Below, in pieces: positions 12,477-24,556 of a DNA stretch of 64,000 nucleotides (position 1 is its first letter; each line of letters starts with the position of its first letter). The notes under the pieces are model-generated. The model was not told where the DNA came from and ran no database searches. It saw nothing but the letters and a program-made list of their open reading frames with translations. Both the position numbers and the translations under genes were made by a program. This DNA comes from Luzula sylvatica. Lineage: Eukaryota; Streptophyta; Magnoliopsida; Poales; Juncaceae. The DNA lies in the NCBI GenBank assembly GCA_946800325.1, contig OX326958.1, positions 62,675,793-62,739,792 on the forward strand, given 5' to 3'.

Positions 12477-12914
12477 GTTTGATAACGTGAATATAACTTA
12501 ATATTTTAAAAATTAATATTTTAATTCATGTTTTGATATTTTAATTAGGTGTCTGTAAAATCATGCATTTATGTGTTAATTTTTAATTTGTTAAGTTATA
12601 TTTACGTAATCAAGTTTGGAGAAAGTTACAGGGGATGTACATCACTACTCATTGGGATAAGAGGGTATAAATTCAAATGATCTCTTATGAAACTAAATTT
12701 GTGATATTTAGTATTTTTTTTATATTTGTATGATATTTAAAACAAAAAAAGACCGAATATATGGCGCAATACGGTCACAAAAAATCAAATGTAAGGACCC
12801 ATCATTTCTTTGCCTTTCGTCTTTCGAGTGACAATGAGTATAATTTTCAGGCTTCGACAGTTATGTCCAATTTTCATTTTATAACACTTAAGTATTTAAA
12901 ACAAGAGGCCATAT
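12477..12914. other. AT-rich intergenic DNA
   Basis: No gene, RNA or repeat structure is recognised in this stretch just outside the Copia nest. Confidence 0.5.
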
Positions 12915-13165
12915 ATGGTGCCCCTCAGATTCCTCCCAACATACTTTAGATCATCAATTAACAATTAATTAACATGATAATTAATAAAAAAATATTCCAT
13001 TAACGGTTAATTGATATAAAATTACAGTTTGTATGAATAAACAATTCTTAATCAATATCAATTAACCGTTAATGAAATGTTTTTTTTATTAATTACGATG
13101 TTAATTAATTGTTAATTTGTGATATAGAAGATGTGAGAGGAATTTGAGGGACGTGGTGTCATTAT
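12915..13165. mobile_element. Foldback (MITE-like) element
   Basis: Two arms of about 105 bp (12915-13018 and 13055-13165) are imperfect inverted repeats. Inner parts such as CATTAACGGTTAATTGATAT and ATATCAATTAACCGTTAATG match almost perfectly. Outer parts (CCCCTCAGATTCCTCC against the complement of GAGAGGAATTTGAGGG) match at roughly 80 percent. The loop is about 36 bp. No target duplication was identified. Confidence 0.6.
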
Positions 13166-14350
13166 CCTTAAAACAGTATATACCACATTTAATGGTGAGA
13201 ATTGCAATTATGCCTTTGAATAATGGATATTTTTTGTTTCATTTTTTTTATTTGTGATTTTAATGAGACTTGAATCCTTGACATTTGGTTTCTTATGCTA
13301 ATCAATTTTTCATTAGACTAAGGAACCACTGGTTACGTCTTTTTTTTTTTTTTTATCTCTTGGTTATTTTGTTCTTTATGTTTTTAATTATGATTCTGAT
13401 AGTATCACTAGTCAATTTGCATTAAGAAATGCAAATTATACATGCACTAAAAGATGAGTTATTTTGTGTTTCTTCATAACGATCCGAGATTTTTTTTTTT
13501 TTGTAGTAACATTACACAACGAAGCGTGATATATGCAAGTTCTGATAAGATGTCTTGTTATGTCCCGATTCTTCCAAAACTGGTTACTTTTCTTAGTAAC
13601 TAATGAATAATAAGAATAATATTTTCAAGCATCCGTGTAAAAATTGCTCATAATTTATAATTCATAGGTTCTTTTTCGAGACGGCTTCGGATCCTTGAAA
13701 GTCTGGGACCAGCCTTGCCCATTGCAGCATTATTTGTGGTGTTTCTTGTCTTTCAAATTTTTTGTAAGCGCAAATATTATACAATATAACCCAATATAAT
13801 ATTATCAGAGCCGGTCTCGAGATAAGTCCAGCAACCAGCAAGTCTCGGGACTAGGGCAACGAGTCGAGGAAGGGTAACCTTCTAACCATTTCTTGGCATT
13901 CATGGTTGAAGAATTTTTGCAGCCGCGGAGAGCTCTATGGGAGAAAAATGTTACTTCGGATTTTCTATGGTTATAATATCCGTATGTTTTGTGTTTTGAC
14001 ATAAATAAGATGTTTATTATATATATAAATCATATGTTTGTACTAATATATACAACAATATTTGTCTCATCAAAACCAAACAAATACAAAACAATTAATG
14101 TTTACTTTATTACAAATTACTTTACATTTTCTTACACTTTTATACTAATATGACGTGGCATATTATTATTGGATAAATAATGTAATAGACATTAATTTGT
14201 AAATAATTGTAGGAATATATTTACAGTTTTAATTGAACAAAAACATTACAATATACCGTTGTGAATATGACAAGACTATTCTCCTCCCAAAAGATTAATG
14301 AGAAATTTTACTTCAATCACATATTTCACGACCGCATCCTCTATATCCCA
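13166..14350. other. Intergenic DNA with poly-T runs
   Basis: Homopolymer T runs occur near 13340 and 13490. A moderately GC-richer patch lies at 13680-14000, but no frame in it could be tied to a gene. Nothing else is seen. Confidence 0.4.
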
Positions 14351-14452
14351 AATAACATACTAATTAGAAAAAGACATATAACTAAAAAAGTAACTAATAT
14401 TAATAACATACTAATTAGAAAAAGACATATAACTAAAAAAGTAACTAATATT
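14351..14452. repeat. Perfect 51-bp tandem duplication
   Basis: Two identical 51-bp units start at 14351 and 14402 with AATAACATACTAATTAG. They create an artificial repeated open frame and are not evidence of a gene. Confidence 0.9.
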
Positions 14453-14756
14453 AATTAATAATTGTTAATTTATATAGATGTTAATTATATATTAGTTAAA
14501 TAATTATTATATATTAATTAATTACTAAAATATAATATTCTTTTAATTTAATATAATTTAACTTAATTTTTTTATTGAGGTTTTTATATTTTTTTATCGT
14601 ATTAAGAAAAAGAAGGGCGATATTCTTATATCATACCTTGTAGTTGGACTTGGACTTGGAAAACCAAAGAAACAGGATCAGTCTAATCTACAAAATATAA
14701 AAAATATCATGTATAGTATTTTTTTTATTATTTGTTTCAGATTTTGAAATTATTCT

Positions 14757-15376
14757 CGATTGGTCGTTCTCTCTACTCTGATGAGAGTTTGGTCAGAATC
14801 AATCGGCGGGTAGGACATCCAGTCTAAACATTTTGGAAAGTGGAGCGGGTAACCCAATAAGTCATTTCAGTGGACATATTCCCTGCAAGCAACTTTGGCT
14901 GTCTTTCTCACTATGACTCTCCTAAAGGAGACAACGAAGCCAGGAAAGAAAGAGCAGACTTTGGTCTGTCAGTCGCAAAGAATTGCGCCTTCCATCGTAA
15001 GTGAAAAGCCCGTATCCTATATCTTCCATTGTTGGGCCTCATAGAGGCTGGTCAAAGGTTTCTTTCGTATGGATCCACTTCTCAAAACTCTTCTCATAAT
15101 CTAATGGCCATGACTGAACTAACAAAGGGCAATAGCAGATGAAGTTGACGTCTAAAAGGCAAATTAAAAGCATTTGAAGGCAGGCAAATAGTTAGAAAGA
15201 CCCAAAGGACCAAAGAAGAGCTTATCAAAGCTTTGTTGATAGCATGGCCGGGCAGTAGCCCTTTCTGGAGTCTTGACCTGTGAATCAATCGGGAAATTAG
15301 ATCCTCAACGCTGGGCGAGCAGACACAGGGGACTGGTTGGGAACCTCTGAAGGATGAATGGGAGGACTCTTGCATT
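14757..15376. other. Candidate organellar (mitochondrial-like) insertion
   Basis: About 620 bp has clearly higher GC content and a different word composition from the AT-rich flanks. It has the purine-rich, stop-rich texture of plant mitochondrial intergenic DNA (for example GGAAAGAAAGAGCAGACTTT near 14951). No conserved mitochondrial gene is recognised in it. The 93-codon minus-strand frame at 15094-15375 is taken as chance. The origin is an inference from composition only. Confidence 0.4.
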
Positions 15377-16940
15377 TTATTTGTACATCACATGTATTAA
15401 GTGAAAGAAAAGATAATTTAGACATATTTTCAAAAAATTAAGGATGTTAACAATATAGATGATATTTCTCATATTTATAGAGATGCTGATAATATTTTAA
15501 ATTTTACGTATTTTTTTGCCGTGGAGAAGGCAACATCTCATGATAATATCCGATGATATATAACATATTGATCTAGGACAACCAAAATGATGGGACCGGT
15601 CCTAAATATTATGGAAAAATATATTTTGCTCCCCAAACTCATCCCAAGGTTCTTACTGAGGTGGCAAAAATTGATTATTTGGGTTGATTAGACCCTCTAA
15701 TTGACTTAATTAATTGTTAATTGACACGTCCAATTGGCGCGTCAATAAATTATATTAGTACATATTAATTAACGTATCAATTCAATTAAACGATTAATTA
15801 AATCGCTAATCCAATCAATTAGAAAAATTAATCAACCCACTTAACGATCAATTACATGTGGGTCTAGCATGTATGATTTTTGTATAAAGTGAAATAGGTC
15901 CCACGTGTCAAAGATTCTGGGGATTGATTTTGGAAGTGGTTCAGGGAGCCCCAAATAATATCTACATTAGATTTTGGAAGTGGTTCAGGGTCCTAACACC
16001 ACTCTCCAAATAATATCTACATTAGATAAACTCGAATCAAATCAATGACAAGGGACAGCAATGAATTTCCTAGTGATTTCGATATCATCGGACTGCACAT
16101 CATCACTGACTTGTAAAGTTGTAATTAGTTTCGAGTTGGTTTGAGATTTTGAGATTGAGATGGAGTGAATTGAATTGAATTGTGGGTAGGGCCGAAGGAC
16201 AAACTAGTGATTTCGATTTTTAGCTGGAGCGTGATGCAAATTTAATGGACACTTCGTACTCCATTCATCTTCATATTCACATATTCACATTCATCACCAC
16301 CTCTTTCAACTAAAAAGAAAAAAGAAAACCAAAAGTACCAACCACCAACTTATATTAATGCACATAGCTCCATTTTGCAAATGATAAATAAATAAAAAGT
16401 GCAAAAAGTAGCTGTTTTTATGTTTACTATTTTTGAAATAATATGGGCAAGAAAAGCAAAAAGGAAGAGAGTATTAATTGTTTTGCTCTATTTTTAAACA
16501 TGTAATTGGTTTATAATAAATTGAACCTAATCCACAACGTCACCTGCAATAATAATAAATAGGTTACAATCTTTTAGTTAAGATTGTGATTTATAAGTAG
16601 CAACCTACAAGAAGTAGTTCAAATTGGGGCATCATAACGAGACTATTTTCAAATAAAATGAGGAAAAAAAACAAGAAAATTGTGCCCCTTCAATTTATAA
16701 ATTTAAGTTATTTATTTTGTTTTGACAAATGTGGAAAAGGCCTAATTTTTATTCCTAAATTTTGGTGTTGGCATGTGGTTAGCAAAAACCAAAAACATAA
16801 TAATAATAATAATAAATAGATCATGACTTGCTAGTAAGCAAATTTGTAGTTCATCACACAAATTACATATGTAAAAAGAATAGGAACCTCATCTAAACTC
16901 TGTTAAATAACTATACTTGAAATTAGCATAATTCTATAGT
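15377..16940. other. Intergenic DNA upstream and downstream of a short duplication
   Basis: AT-rich. A partial inverted repeat (GGGTTGATT near 15680 and AATCAACCC near 15830) suggests a decayed MITE. A short duplication shares GATTTTGGAAGTGGTTCAGG at 15925 and 15970, and AATAATATCTACATTAGA at about 15954 and 16009. It ends at the 3' side of the TRM-like gene. Confidence 0.4.
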
Positions 16941-18038
16941 TTAAAAACTGCATAAATCTACAACAATTTCTTCAAATATTGCATTTTCGATATAAATTGC
17001 AATCTCTTCAATTTCTAAATAAAAATCTCTCCGTTTTGGTGTTTCGGAAATCTCTCTACATATTACTTTACTTAATCTCTCCAATTCAACTCTATGAATC
17101 TCCAATGAATCATCATCTTCCACTTTATCTCTTTTTAATTTTTCCTCTTTCTCTTTAGATTCCCAAATTCTCTCATCTGTATTTCTCGCGCAATTCAAAT
17201 TTGGGCTCTTTTTGTGTTGATCTTGATCGATACTTGGCGTAAATTTTTCGAATTCGGAGGTATATGCTGCCTCCAGGAGCTCTTTGAAAATATTCATAAT
17301 TTGAGGGTCTAAGTTGATCCCCTTTGGCTGATTTTCTTCTTCTCCTATAATCCAAATTATTAGAAAAAAAAACATCAACAAATTGGTACATAATAAAATT
17401 GGATATTCATCTTTTGAATGACGAAATTCTATAATATCAGAAAACAATTGTAATAATATTTTACATAGTATAGCAAATAAATTATGTACCACTTTTTTTC
17501 ATAAGTTAACAAAATTGTATACAGAATCAAAAGTTAGAGAAATAATTTAACCTAAAGTTTATAACTTACTAAAAAATATATATACATATAAATAAAAAAC
17601 ATAAAACATACTTTGGCTAGAAACAGGGGAGCTTTCATATGAAGAACGCAATTCGAGAACAGAGACGGGACTAAATTGTTCGAAATCCTTCTGCATTTGA
17701 TCCAAATAAAATCGGTTCGAAACGCTCGTGATTCCTTCCGCACACGGGGACTTATTCGCGAATTTTCCATGCAAGAACTTCGGCATCATTCTTTTCGAAA
17801 CTCCTCGATCGCCATCTCCCCGTCTCTTGTTTCTGAACCTGCCATTATTTGTGAGTCTTTTGAGAATTTTTGTTTCATTGCTCGGCCAACACGTCCTTGT
17901 GGTTTTCGATTCGAGAAAATTCGTACTATATCCTCTCTCTAGAAGATACAAGTCTAGAGAAAAAGGCTCTTGTTGTTCCTCTAGAAGCTCGCCGAGCCGC
18001 CTCGCTTCTCTTGAAGTTGAAGGAGAAGCATGATCCAT
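16941..18038 (-). CDS. DUF4378/TRM-like protein, two exons
   Basis: Exons 17612-18038 and 16941-17344 join with phase closing (donor GTATGTTT, acceptor ATTATAG) to give 276 residues. The N-terminus carries LGELLEEQQEPFSLDLYLLE (about residues 15-34), typical of a plant family whose members end in a DUF4378 domain and include TON1-recruiting-motif proteins. The C-terminus is DUF4378-like: acidic, Lys/Glu-rich, then the pattern EIEEIAIYIENAIFEEIVVD before the stop. TRM proteins link TON1/PP2A complexes to cortical microtubules; that role here is inferred. The start is the Met just inside a GA-rich 5' leader (18039-18085). A longer frame to 18158 has no other conserved residues. The family assignment is more certain than the function. 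Confidence 0.75.
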
Positions 18039-18039
18039 G

Positions 18040-18078
<39 letters not shown>

Positions 18079-18085
18079 GAAAATA
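18039..18085 (-). repeat. (CT/GA)n leader microsatellite of the TRM-like gene
   Basis: A GA-rich run on the plus strand lies immediately upstream of the start codon, giving a CT-rich 5' UTR on the coding strand. This is a common feature of plant leaders. Confidence 0.7.
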
Positions 18086-18740
18086 AAGGAGGGATTCTTA
18101 AAAAGATTAGGGTATGAGTTGGAGTTTGATTAAAGGGGGGGACATACAGTTGACACAAAGATAATTAAAAAGGAAGGCACTAATCACTCCAGTTTCACTA
18201 ACACTGGACTTGTCCATTCTCTTAGAGCTCAACTCCTAAATACCAATTTGAAAAATGGAAAGTCCAGTTTCTCTGTAGAAATGGAGAGGTGAAGATAACT
18301 TTCAGAAAGTTCTTCAAGTTAAACTTGAGTTACCACTTGTGAGAGTAGAGCCACCACCCTCGTGTGGATTCAACAATTTAGTAAATTACATGTCGATTTC
18401 ATTCGTATTTTTCTTTTTTCTTGTAGAATCATGGTGAAAGGTAATATAGGAATATTTTAGGCTCACATTTTCATCCATGCTTTTCTTATATAATTGAGTC
18501 ATTGTGTCGGTAAATAAAGGAAATGGAATTTTAGAAGTTAAGGACTATGCAAATTTTTATCTATACACGTTTGATAAAATAATAAGAAAAAATTAAAACT
18601 TTGAAATTTTTTTTTGCAATTTTTCGGACTTAGAGAGTCCGAAAATTATTAAGGTATATTTAGTGGGTGTGTTGTTGGAGTTAAGAAAGAAAGAAAGAAA
18701 TTACAAGAATTACGTTCAAATTACATAAATCCAATTGTTT

Positions 18741-18960
18741 GATCATCTCAAAAACTACAAGAAATTCTTAACTCCGTACAGAAATCAAATTCGACGTAGG
18801 AAAATTTAAACAAACAATATTTTTGTTTAAAGAATTTGAAGAAATTACAACTCATAAGAAGAAGTTCAAATTAATTTGGTATTATGATATTTTACATCTC
18901 AGGTCAGGACAGGAAGCAACTTGATTGTCTCATTAATGTTTAAAAACAATTATTTATTCA
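18741..18960 (-). pseudogene. Duplicated 3'-end fragment of the KIN-7N-like gene
   Basis: The stretch matches 19708-19890 over about 180-200 bp in the same orientation, sharing for example AAACAAACAATATTTTTGTT and GAAATTACAACTCATAAGAA. The shared part covers the last codons of the kinesin (NINKTTQVV against NINETIKLL in the copy), its stop region and its 3' UTR. It lies about 0.9 kb downstream of the functional gene end. It looks like the remnant of a tandem duplication whose other parts have been lost. Confidence 0.75.
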
Positions 18961-19836
18961 AATTGAAAATAACCACTTGTTAATTTTGAAAATATCACAT
19001 GATACTAATAAGTTTAATGATAAATAATTTTTTATTATTCTTTTTAGCTAAAATATGATATCATACATACTTTTAATTGTATTTTTTGTATTAAATGGAA
19101 ACTTAAATTATAAGTTTATTTACTTTGTTTTTTTTTTTCATAAGTGAGATTTTTTAGTTTTTATTTATTACATTTATGAAAATTAATAAAAAAAATTTAA
19201 ACTAACTTTTTAATATATTTTCTTGTTGTGTGCGGTATGGGAAGCATTTAGTTTTGTTAACAGTTAACACCCTTGCATTTAAGAGACTTATTTTGTCTCG
19301 CATATCTTTATGTTTGATTAACCTTAATAATTTCCGGACTTTCATAGTCCAAATATTATAATTTTTTCGGACTCCCAAAATCACAATGTTTTACTAGTTA
19401 ATTCTAAAGTTTAGGCCCATATGATTTTTGTATATGTACAATTTAGTTAAACTATTATGTCGGAATAAACTCTCTTTTTTATTGTGAAAAATAAGTAAAT
19501 TTATCATTGATCTTATGTCCAGAATGAGATTTCTTACTATTAATAGTATTTTCGAATATGTTAGAATTTAAAAAATATAAACATGAATTAGGTTTTTTTT
19601 TTTCTTTATCGTTATGAATTTTTCTCCACCATGAAATTACTTAAATGTACCTATAACCATCAGAAATATAATTATTCAATACAAACTTAGTTTTAATTAT
19701 ACATGAAGTCAAAAACTACAAGAAATTACAGAAATCAAATACGGTGTAGGAAAAATTAAACAAACAATATTTTTGTTCAAAGAATTTCAAGAAATTACAA
19801 CTCATAAGAAGTTCAAATCGATTTCCAAATTTTATT
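18961..19836. other. AT-rich spacer between kinesin and its 3' copy
   Basis: Short hairpin-forming segments with TTTCGGACT words recur near 18625 and 19335-19375. Nothing else is recognised, and the last part is the kinesin 3' UTR. Confidence 0.4.
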
Positions 19837-22800
19837 TTACAACTCGGGACGGGAAACAACTTGAGTCGTCTTATTAATATTCTCCACCATGGCCTTCGAT
19901 TTATAATAGAGAGAATTAATCACACCTTCTCTCTTAGAAAACGTGGTCATTAAAACCCTAATTTCGTCCCTCAAATTGCTTAATTTCGTTCTCTCCTCTT
20001 TCAAATCCTTAAACAACCCGACCTTTTCGCTTTTGAGGTTATTTATTTCATTTTCTGATTTTGCGAGGGCGTCTAGCAAAGATTCCTTCTCTTTGCTCAA
20101 AAGGTTGTTTTCTTGTTCAAGTTTGTTATACTGTTCTTTTAAGGATTCGAATTGTTCTGTCTGTTTATTCTCATCGGATTCGTCAGAGGAGGAAGAGGGT
20201 CGTTGCCGACGTGGCATGCCAGGTGTCATTTGGAGTGCATCGAGATCCGTGAAACACCCTTTGTTGAGATGCGACCACACGTCCTCGTCTGCCATGTCAG
20301 CAAAATTATTCGGAAGCGGACTCGACTCGATCTCTTCTAATTCTACATGGCGTGAGCGTCTCGCAACGTACCCCTCAGGGGCTTCCTTGAAATTTGGAGT
20401 TTTCAGGGCATCAAATTTGAAAATATCCGACTTGTCAGCTGTGAATGTACTTGCACTAGAAGTATTTTTCTACAAGTAAAATAGAATATTGAATTCATTA
20501 GTGTTTAAAAGTACAAAATTAGATATTTTGAATACCTGAGATGAATTATCAAATTGGTATTTCGAACTAGAGCTGTTTGTAAGATCGACTATTTTCTTTT
20601 CTTGTTCGGAAACGCGGTGTTGCAATTCTTCGCGTATTTTCTTCTCCTCCTCCAGTTCGGTAGCCAGCCTTTCTCTCTCCAGTTCAGACTATAAATCATT
20701 TCAAAATCAACTATTTGTTTAGATGTCAAAATGCAAAATAAATTATAATGGATTTATGCGTTCGAGAAATATAACCTTGTGCATATCATTTCTTTGCTGC
20801 AAGATCATTTGTTCCAGCACTTCTGAATGAGACCCCTATTAAATAAACAAAATTAATTGACTATATAATATATACAATGAGACCCCTATTAAAGAAGAAA
20901 TTACCTCGAGTTTTCGTCGGAGTTCTTCAATTTGTAGCTTTTGTCTCTTTAATAACGCAGCATCAGTTAAAATCTATTTCATTCAAGAAAAAAAACATTT
21001 AACTAATTAATTATTCAACAATTACACAGAAAAAGATAAAAATATGTACCTCATTAACTTGAACACAATTCGTGATTTTCTTGGCTCTGCTTGCAAACTG
21101 GAGAGTCCCTCTACTTTCCTCTATATGATCCTATTATCACGCCAACATAAAACACTTACCACTACAAGAAACACTAATTACAATAAAATATAAAAATCAA
21201 AACGTATAAATACCTCCTCAGGCGCAATAGTACATATAATCGAGGTTTTTGCATTACCCCCAAGAGCCGTTTCGAGTATTCTCGTTAACTTACTATCACG
21301 ATATGGTATATGGCCCCTACATACAAAATTAAATACACCAAACTTAGCAAAAATATACATAATTAATTATCATTAATTTATGGAAACCTTTGTTTTGCAT
21401 TTTCAGAGAGTTTGTTAATGACATTTCCAAGAGCCATTAAACTCTTGTTTATGTATTTTCCTTCCTTTAATCGAACCCCTTCTGCACCGGTCTTTGCTAT
21501 TCTCTCTGAACCCGCCAAATCCACCAAGTTCTACACAAAATCGAAAAAAGAAATTAATTTATTTACAAATAATTATGTAAAAAATTATGTTTATAATTTT
21601 GTATATACCAAGACTGAGACACGTATAACATCCTCAGATGAAATTGCTTGCTTTGCACTGCTTTCAATTACCTAAACAAATTGGTACATTATGTATTAAT
21701 ATGTAGAAAATGGAGATGAAAAATCAAGAAATTAGGGTTTATGATTTCATACCATTCTGAAAATGGTATGTGATCTACTGCTTCTTGCGTTCATGTTGGT
21801 TTCTCCAAAGTGTCTATTTGCTGCAAAATTATAGTACAATTAGAAAAATAAAATAAAAAATTGAATATATGAAAATTACCTTCTCCGAGTCTGAGAAGCT
21901 CGATAACTTGTTCAGAATTGTTCACGATTTCTTCGCGAATGCCAGACACGTATACACCACGCTGTTATTCAAATGAACTTAGTCAATATTTAATAACATT
22001 AAAATATTATAGAAAAAAAATTTAATGGACCTCTAAGTTCTCGTGTATTGGCAATTTTTGGCTCTCGAGCTTCAAGAGATCATTTATTTCTTCATTGTAG
22101 ATTTCCATGTATGAAACCCTAATTAGAAACTCCCTGTCTGTGGTCTAAAAAATCAATTCAAAACACAGTTAAATCTTAAATAATAATGTTTGACTTTGAA
22201 TAGCTTTATTGTATTTTGTAATTTGATCAAAGACCTTGTGAATAGTATCGAAAATATCTTTAATTGCGAGAGGTATAATTCCTGGATCCCTTTCTGAACC
22301 ATTCATTGTGTAAGTTTTTCCACTGCTTGTCTGTCCATAGGCAAATGCAGTGCCTGAAAATAATATCCAAAAATATTAGGGTCATTTGTACAAATCCCTC
22401 CTTATTATTCCAAGAAATTACAGAAAAGGCTTTGATAGGTTCGAATTGTACATTCAATTGATGCAGAGAAAATATGTAGAAATAGAAAGAAAAAGATGCA
22501 TAAAAATAGAATAAAATTACCATTAAATCCATCAATTGCAGCTTGAATTATGGATTTCACAAGGAGATCATACACCATCGAGTTAGTCGTTTCATTATCC
22601 AACACATGATCTGATCAAGAAAATCAAATATTTAATCTACTAAATATAACAAAGTAAAAGTACTATTTCAGATCCGGATTTTTTACTAAATCTCGACTTC
22701 AAAAATAAGAAAATATTGACAAAAAAGAGAGAACGGAAGGTTGATAAATCAAATACCGAAAGAGAATGAACATCCAGGGACAGGAGTTGAAAGGGAGTAC

Positions 22801-22901
22801 AGAGAGATGGCGGTGTCTCGGATCTGCCATTGCCGAGTCGAATCTGCTTCGGAACTGGACGCTAGAGGTCGGATTCGCACAGCCACCGAGATTTTCTCCA
22901 T
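19837..22901 (-). CDS. KIN7N: Kinesin-7 motor protein, KIN-7N-like, 14 exons
   Basis: Exons 22757-22901, 22521-22610, 22235-22353, 22031-22144, 21880-21961, 21753-21820, 21609-21671, 21388-21530, 21214-21316, 21050-21130, 20905-20973, 20776-20835, 20536-20688 and 19837-20469 total 1923 nt (640 residues); all phases close. The N-terminal motor starts [12 protein letters not shown]. It has P-loop GQTSSGKT (85-92), switch I SSRSH (197-201), switch II DLAGSE (231-236) and YRDSKL (280-285). The neck follows with [17 protein letters not shown] and [19 protein letters not shown], matching plant KIN-7N. Coiled-coil segments follow (about 380-425 and 500-620). Such motors walk on microtubules and are linked to division. 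Arabidopsis KIN-7N is longer (about 820 residues as recalled), so the tail is short here. The last exon carries an SSSSDE acidic patch. Confidence 0.92.
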
Positions 22902-23656
22902 GGATTTTGCTCTCTTCTTCTCTTCTTTTTCTGACGAAGACGAAATTGATCGAGGCGGGATTTTGAATTTTGAGAAAGGACGCTGGAATCGGATCCGGAT
23001 CCTGTTTTTACTAAATCCGTTTTATAATAACCGGGACCATAATCGTTTACCCCTAGCCCATAGAATAATTGTACAATAAAATAAATCTTAGCCCAAATTT
23101 CAATTTTCACTATAAGCATCCGGCCATGGAATTTATGTAATCGGCATGACTATATCGACGGTACAAATTAATTAATTAAATTATGTAGCTTGGAAAATAA
23201 TTAAGAATTGAGTGATTTATTTTATCAAAATTTATGGACCGTGGTATGATGATTTATGATGATATTTTTAACCAGTTATTCGAGTACACTAACAATTGGG
23301 GAGTTTGGTTTGTATTTTGGAGAATATTTTGATATAAAATATGTCAAAAAAATTCATACCAAGACATATAATTCCACTACATAATTTATTATTATGTTTG
23401 ATTAATACGTTTATTTATTTCAGGGATGCTTTAAAAATGTAAATTGAGTTTATTTATGGTAAGCTTGACCTTTTAATTTTTTGAAAGAAAAGAATATATA
23501 TTTCCTCCTCATGGGAACATAAAAAATCATCAATTTTGGTAATAATCTTATTTCCACCAACTATGAAGTAGAAAATGAAGTATTCTCTGACTTTAATACT
23601 GAGTGTACAAATCAAACATAGGAATAAAATAAATTTGGATAGATGTCAAAACATAC
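22902..23656. other. KIN-7N promoter side and intergenic DNA
   Basis: It contains the presumed 5' UTR and promoter of the kinesin, with no clear TATA box or mitotic MSA motif. The rest is AT-rich with nothing recognised. Confidence 0.4.
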
Positions 23657-23962
23657 TAAGGGGCTGTTTGGCAAGCCGAATTAGTAGAGTGGAATCGGAT
23701 TATAAGGTGGAGGAGAACAAAATTCTAGAATTACTAATTCCACAGTTTATTTGGATGTCTAAATTATAAGATGCTGGAAAATATTATCCTTTGTTTGGTT
23801 GTTTAGAAAATTTTAGATTTTATTATTATAATATTAAAAATTATATAGTAATTACATTAGAATAATAAGATTATTTTATCCATAAAATTAATATAACATT
23901 ATATATTACTGGAATAATATTAAATGTTCTTAGAAATTATTATAATAATATTAAATGTATTG

Positions 23963-23963
23963 T

Positions 23964-24056
<93 letters not shown>
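23963..24056. repeat. (AAT)n microsatellite
   Basis: About 90 bp of uninterrupted ATA/AAT triplets, followed by several hundred bases of degenerate AT trinucleotides up to about 24540. Confidence 0.95.
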
Positions 24057-24556
24057 TAAATAAATAAAAATAATAACGATAATGTTATTATTATAATATA
24101 GTCATTGTAGTATTATTATGATAATATTGTTATAAAAATAAAATTATTATTATTATTATTATTACAACAAATAATTATATCATAGTTATACTTATAATAA
24201 TAATATAATAATATGATATTTTAAATACATTATATATTATTATAATATTATATTTCATTTATATAATAATAATATTTATAATAATATATATTATATTATA
24301 TTAATTATATATACATAATTTAATTATTATGTATGGTAATTGTTATATATTATTATAATGATATATAAAATTATATTAATATATTTAATAATTATAATAT
24401 AATTATAATATAATTATTGTGTAATTATAATCTTTTACCCCACTTTAATATATTAGTAATATTATAAAATAATTATTATAATTATCATAATAATATATAA
24501 AATTATTTTAATACTGTAACTTATAAAATTTAAATGCATTGTTGTATTATTATAAA

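Noticed and set aside
13680..13790. Hydrophobic frame reading GPALPIAALFVVFLVFQIF, suggestive of a small thylakoid protein
   Set aside because: No start codon in context and no match to a specific plastid protein that I can name; treated as chance.
15094..15375. 93-codon minus-strand frame
   Set aside because: Lies in the putative organellar block and shows no recognisable domain.
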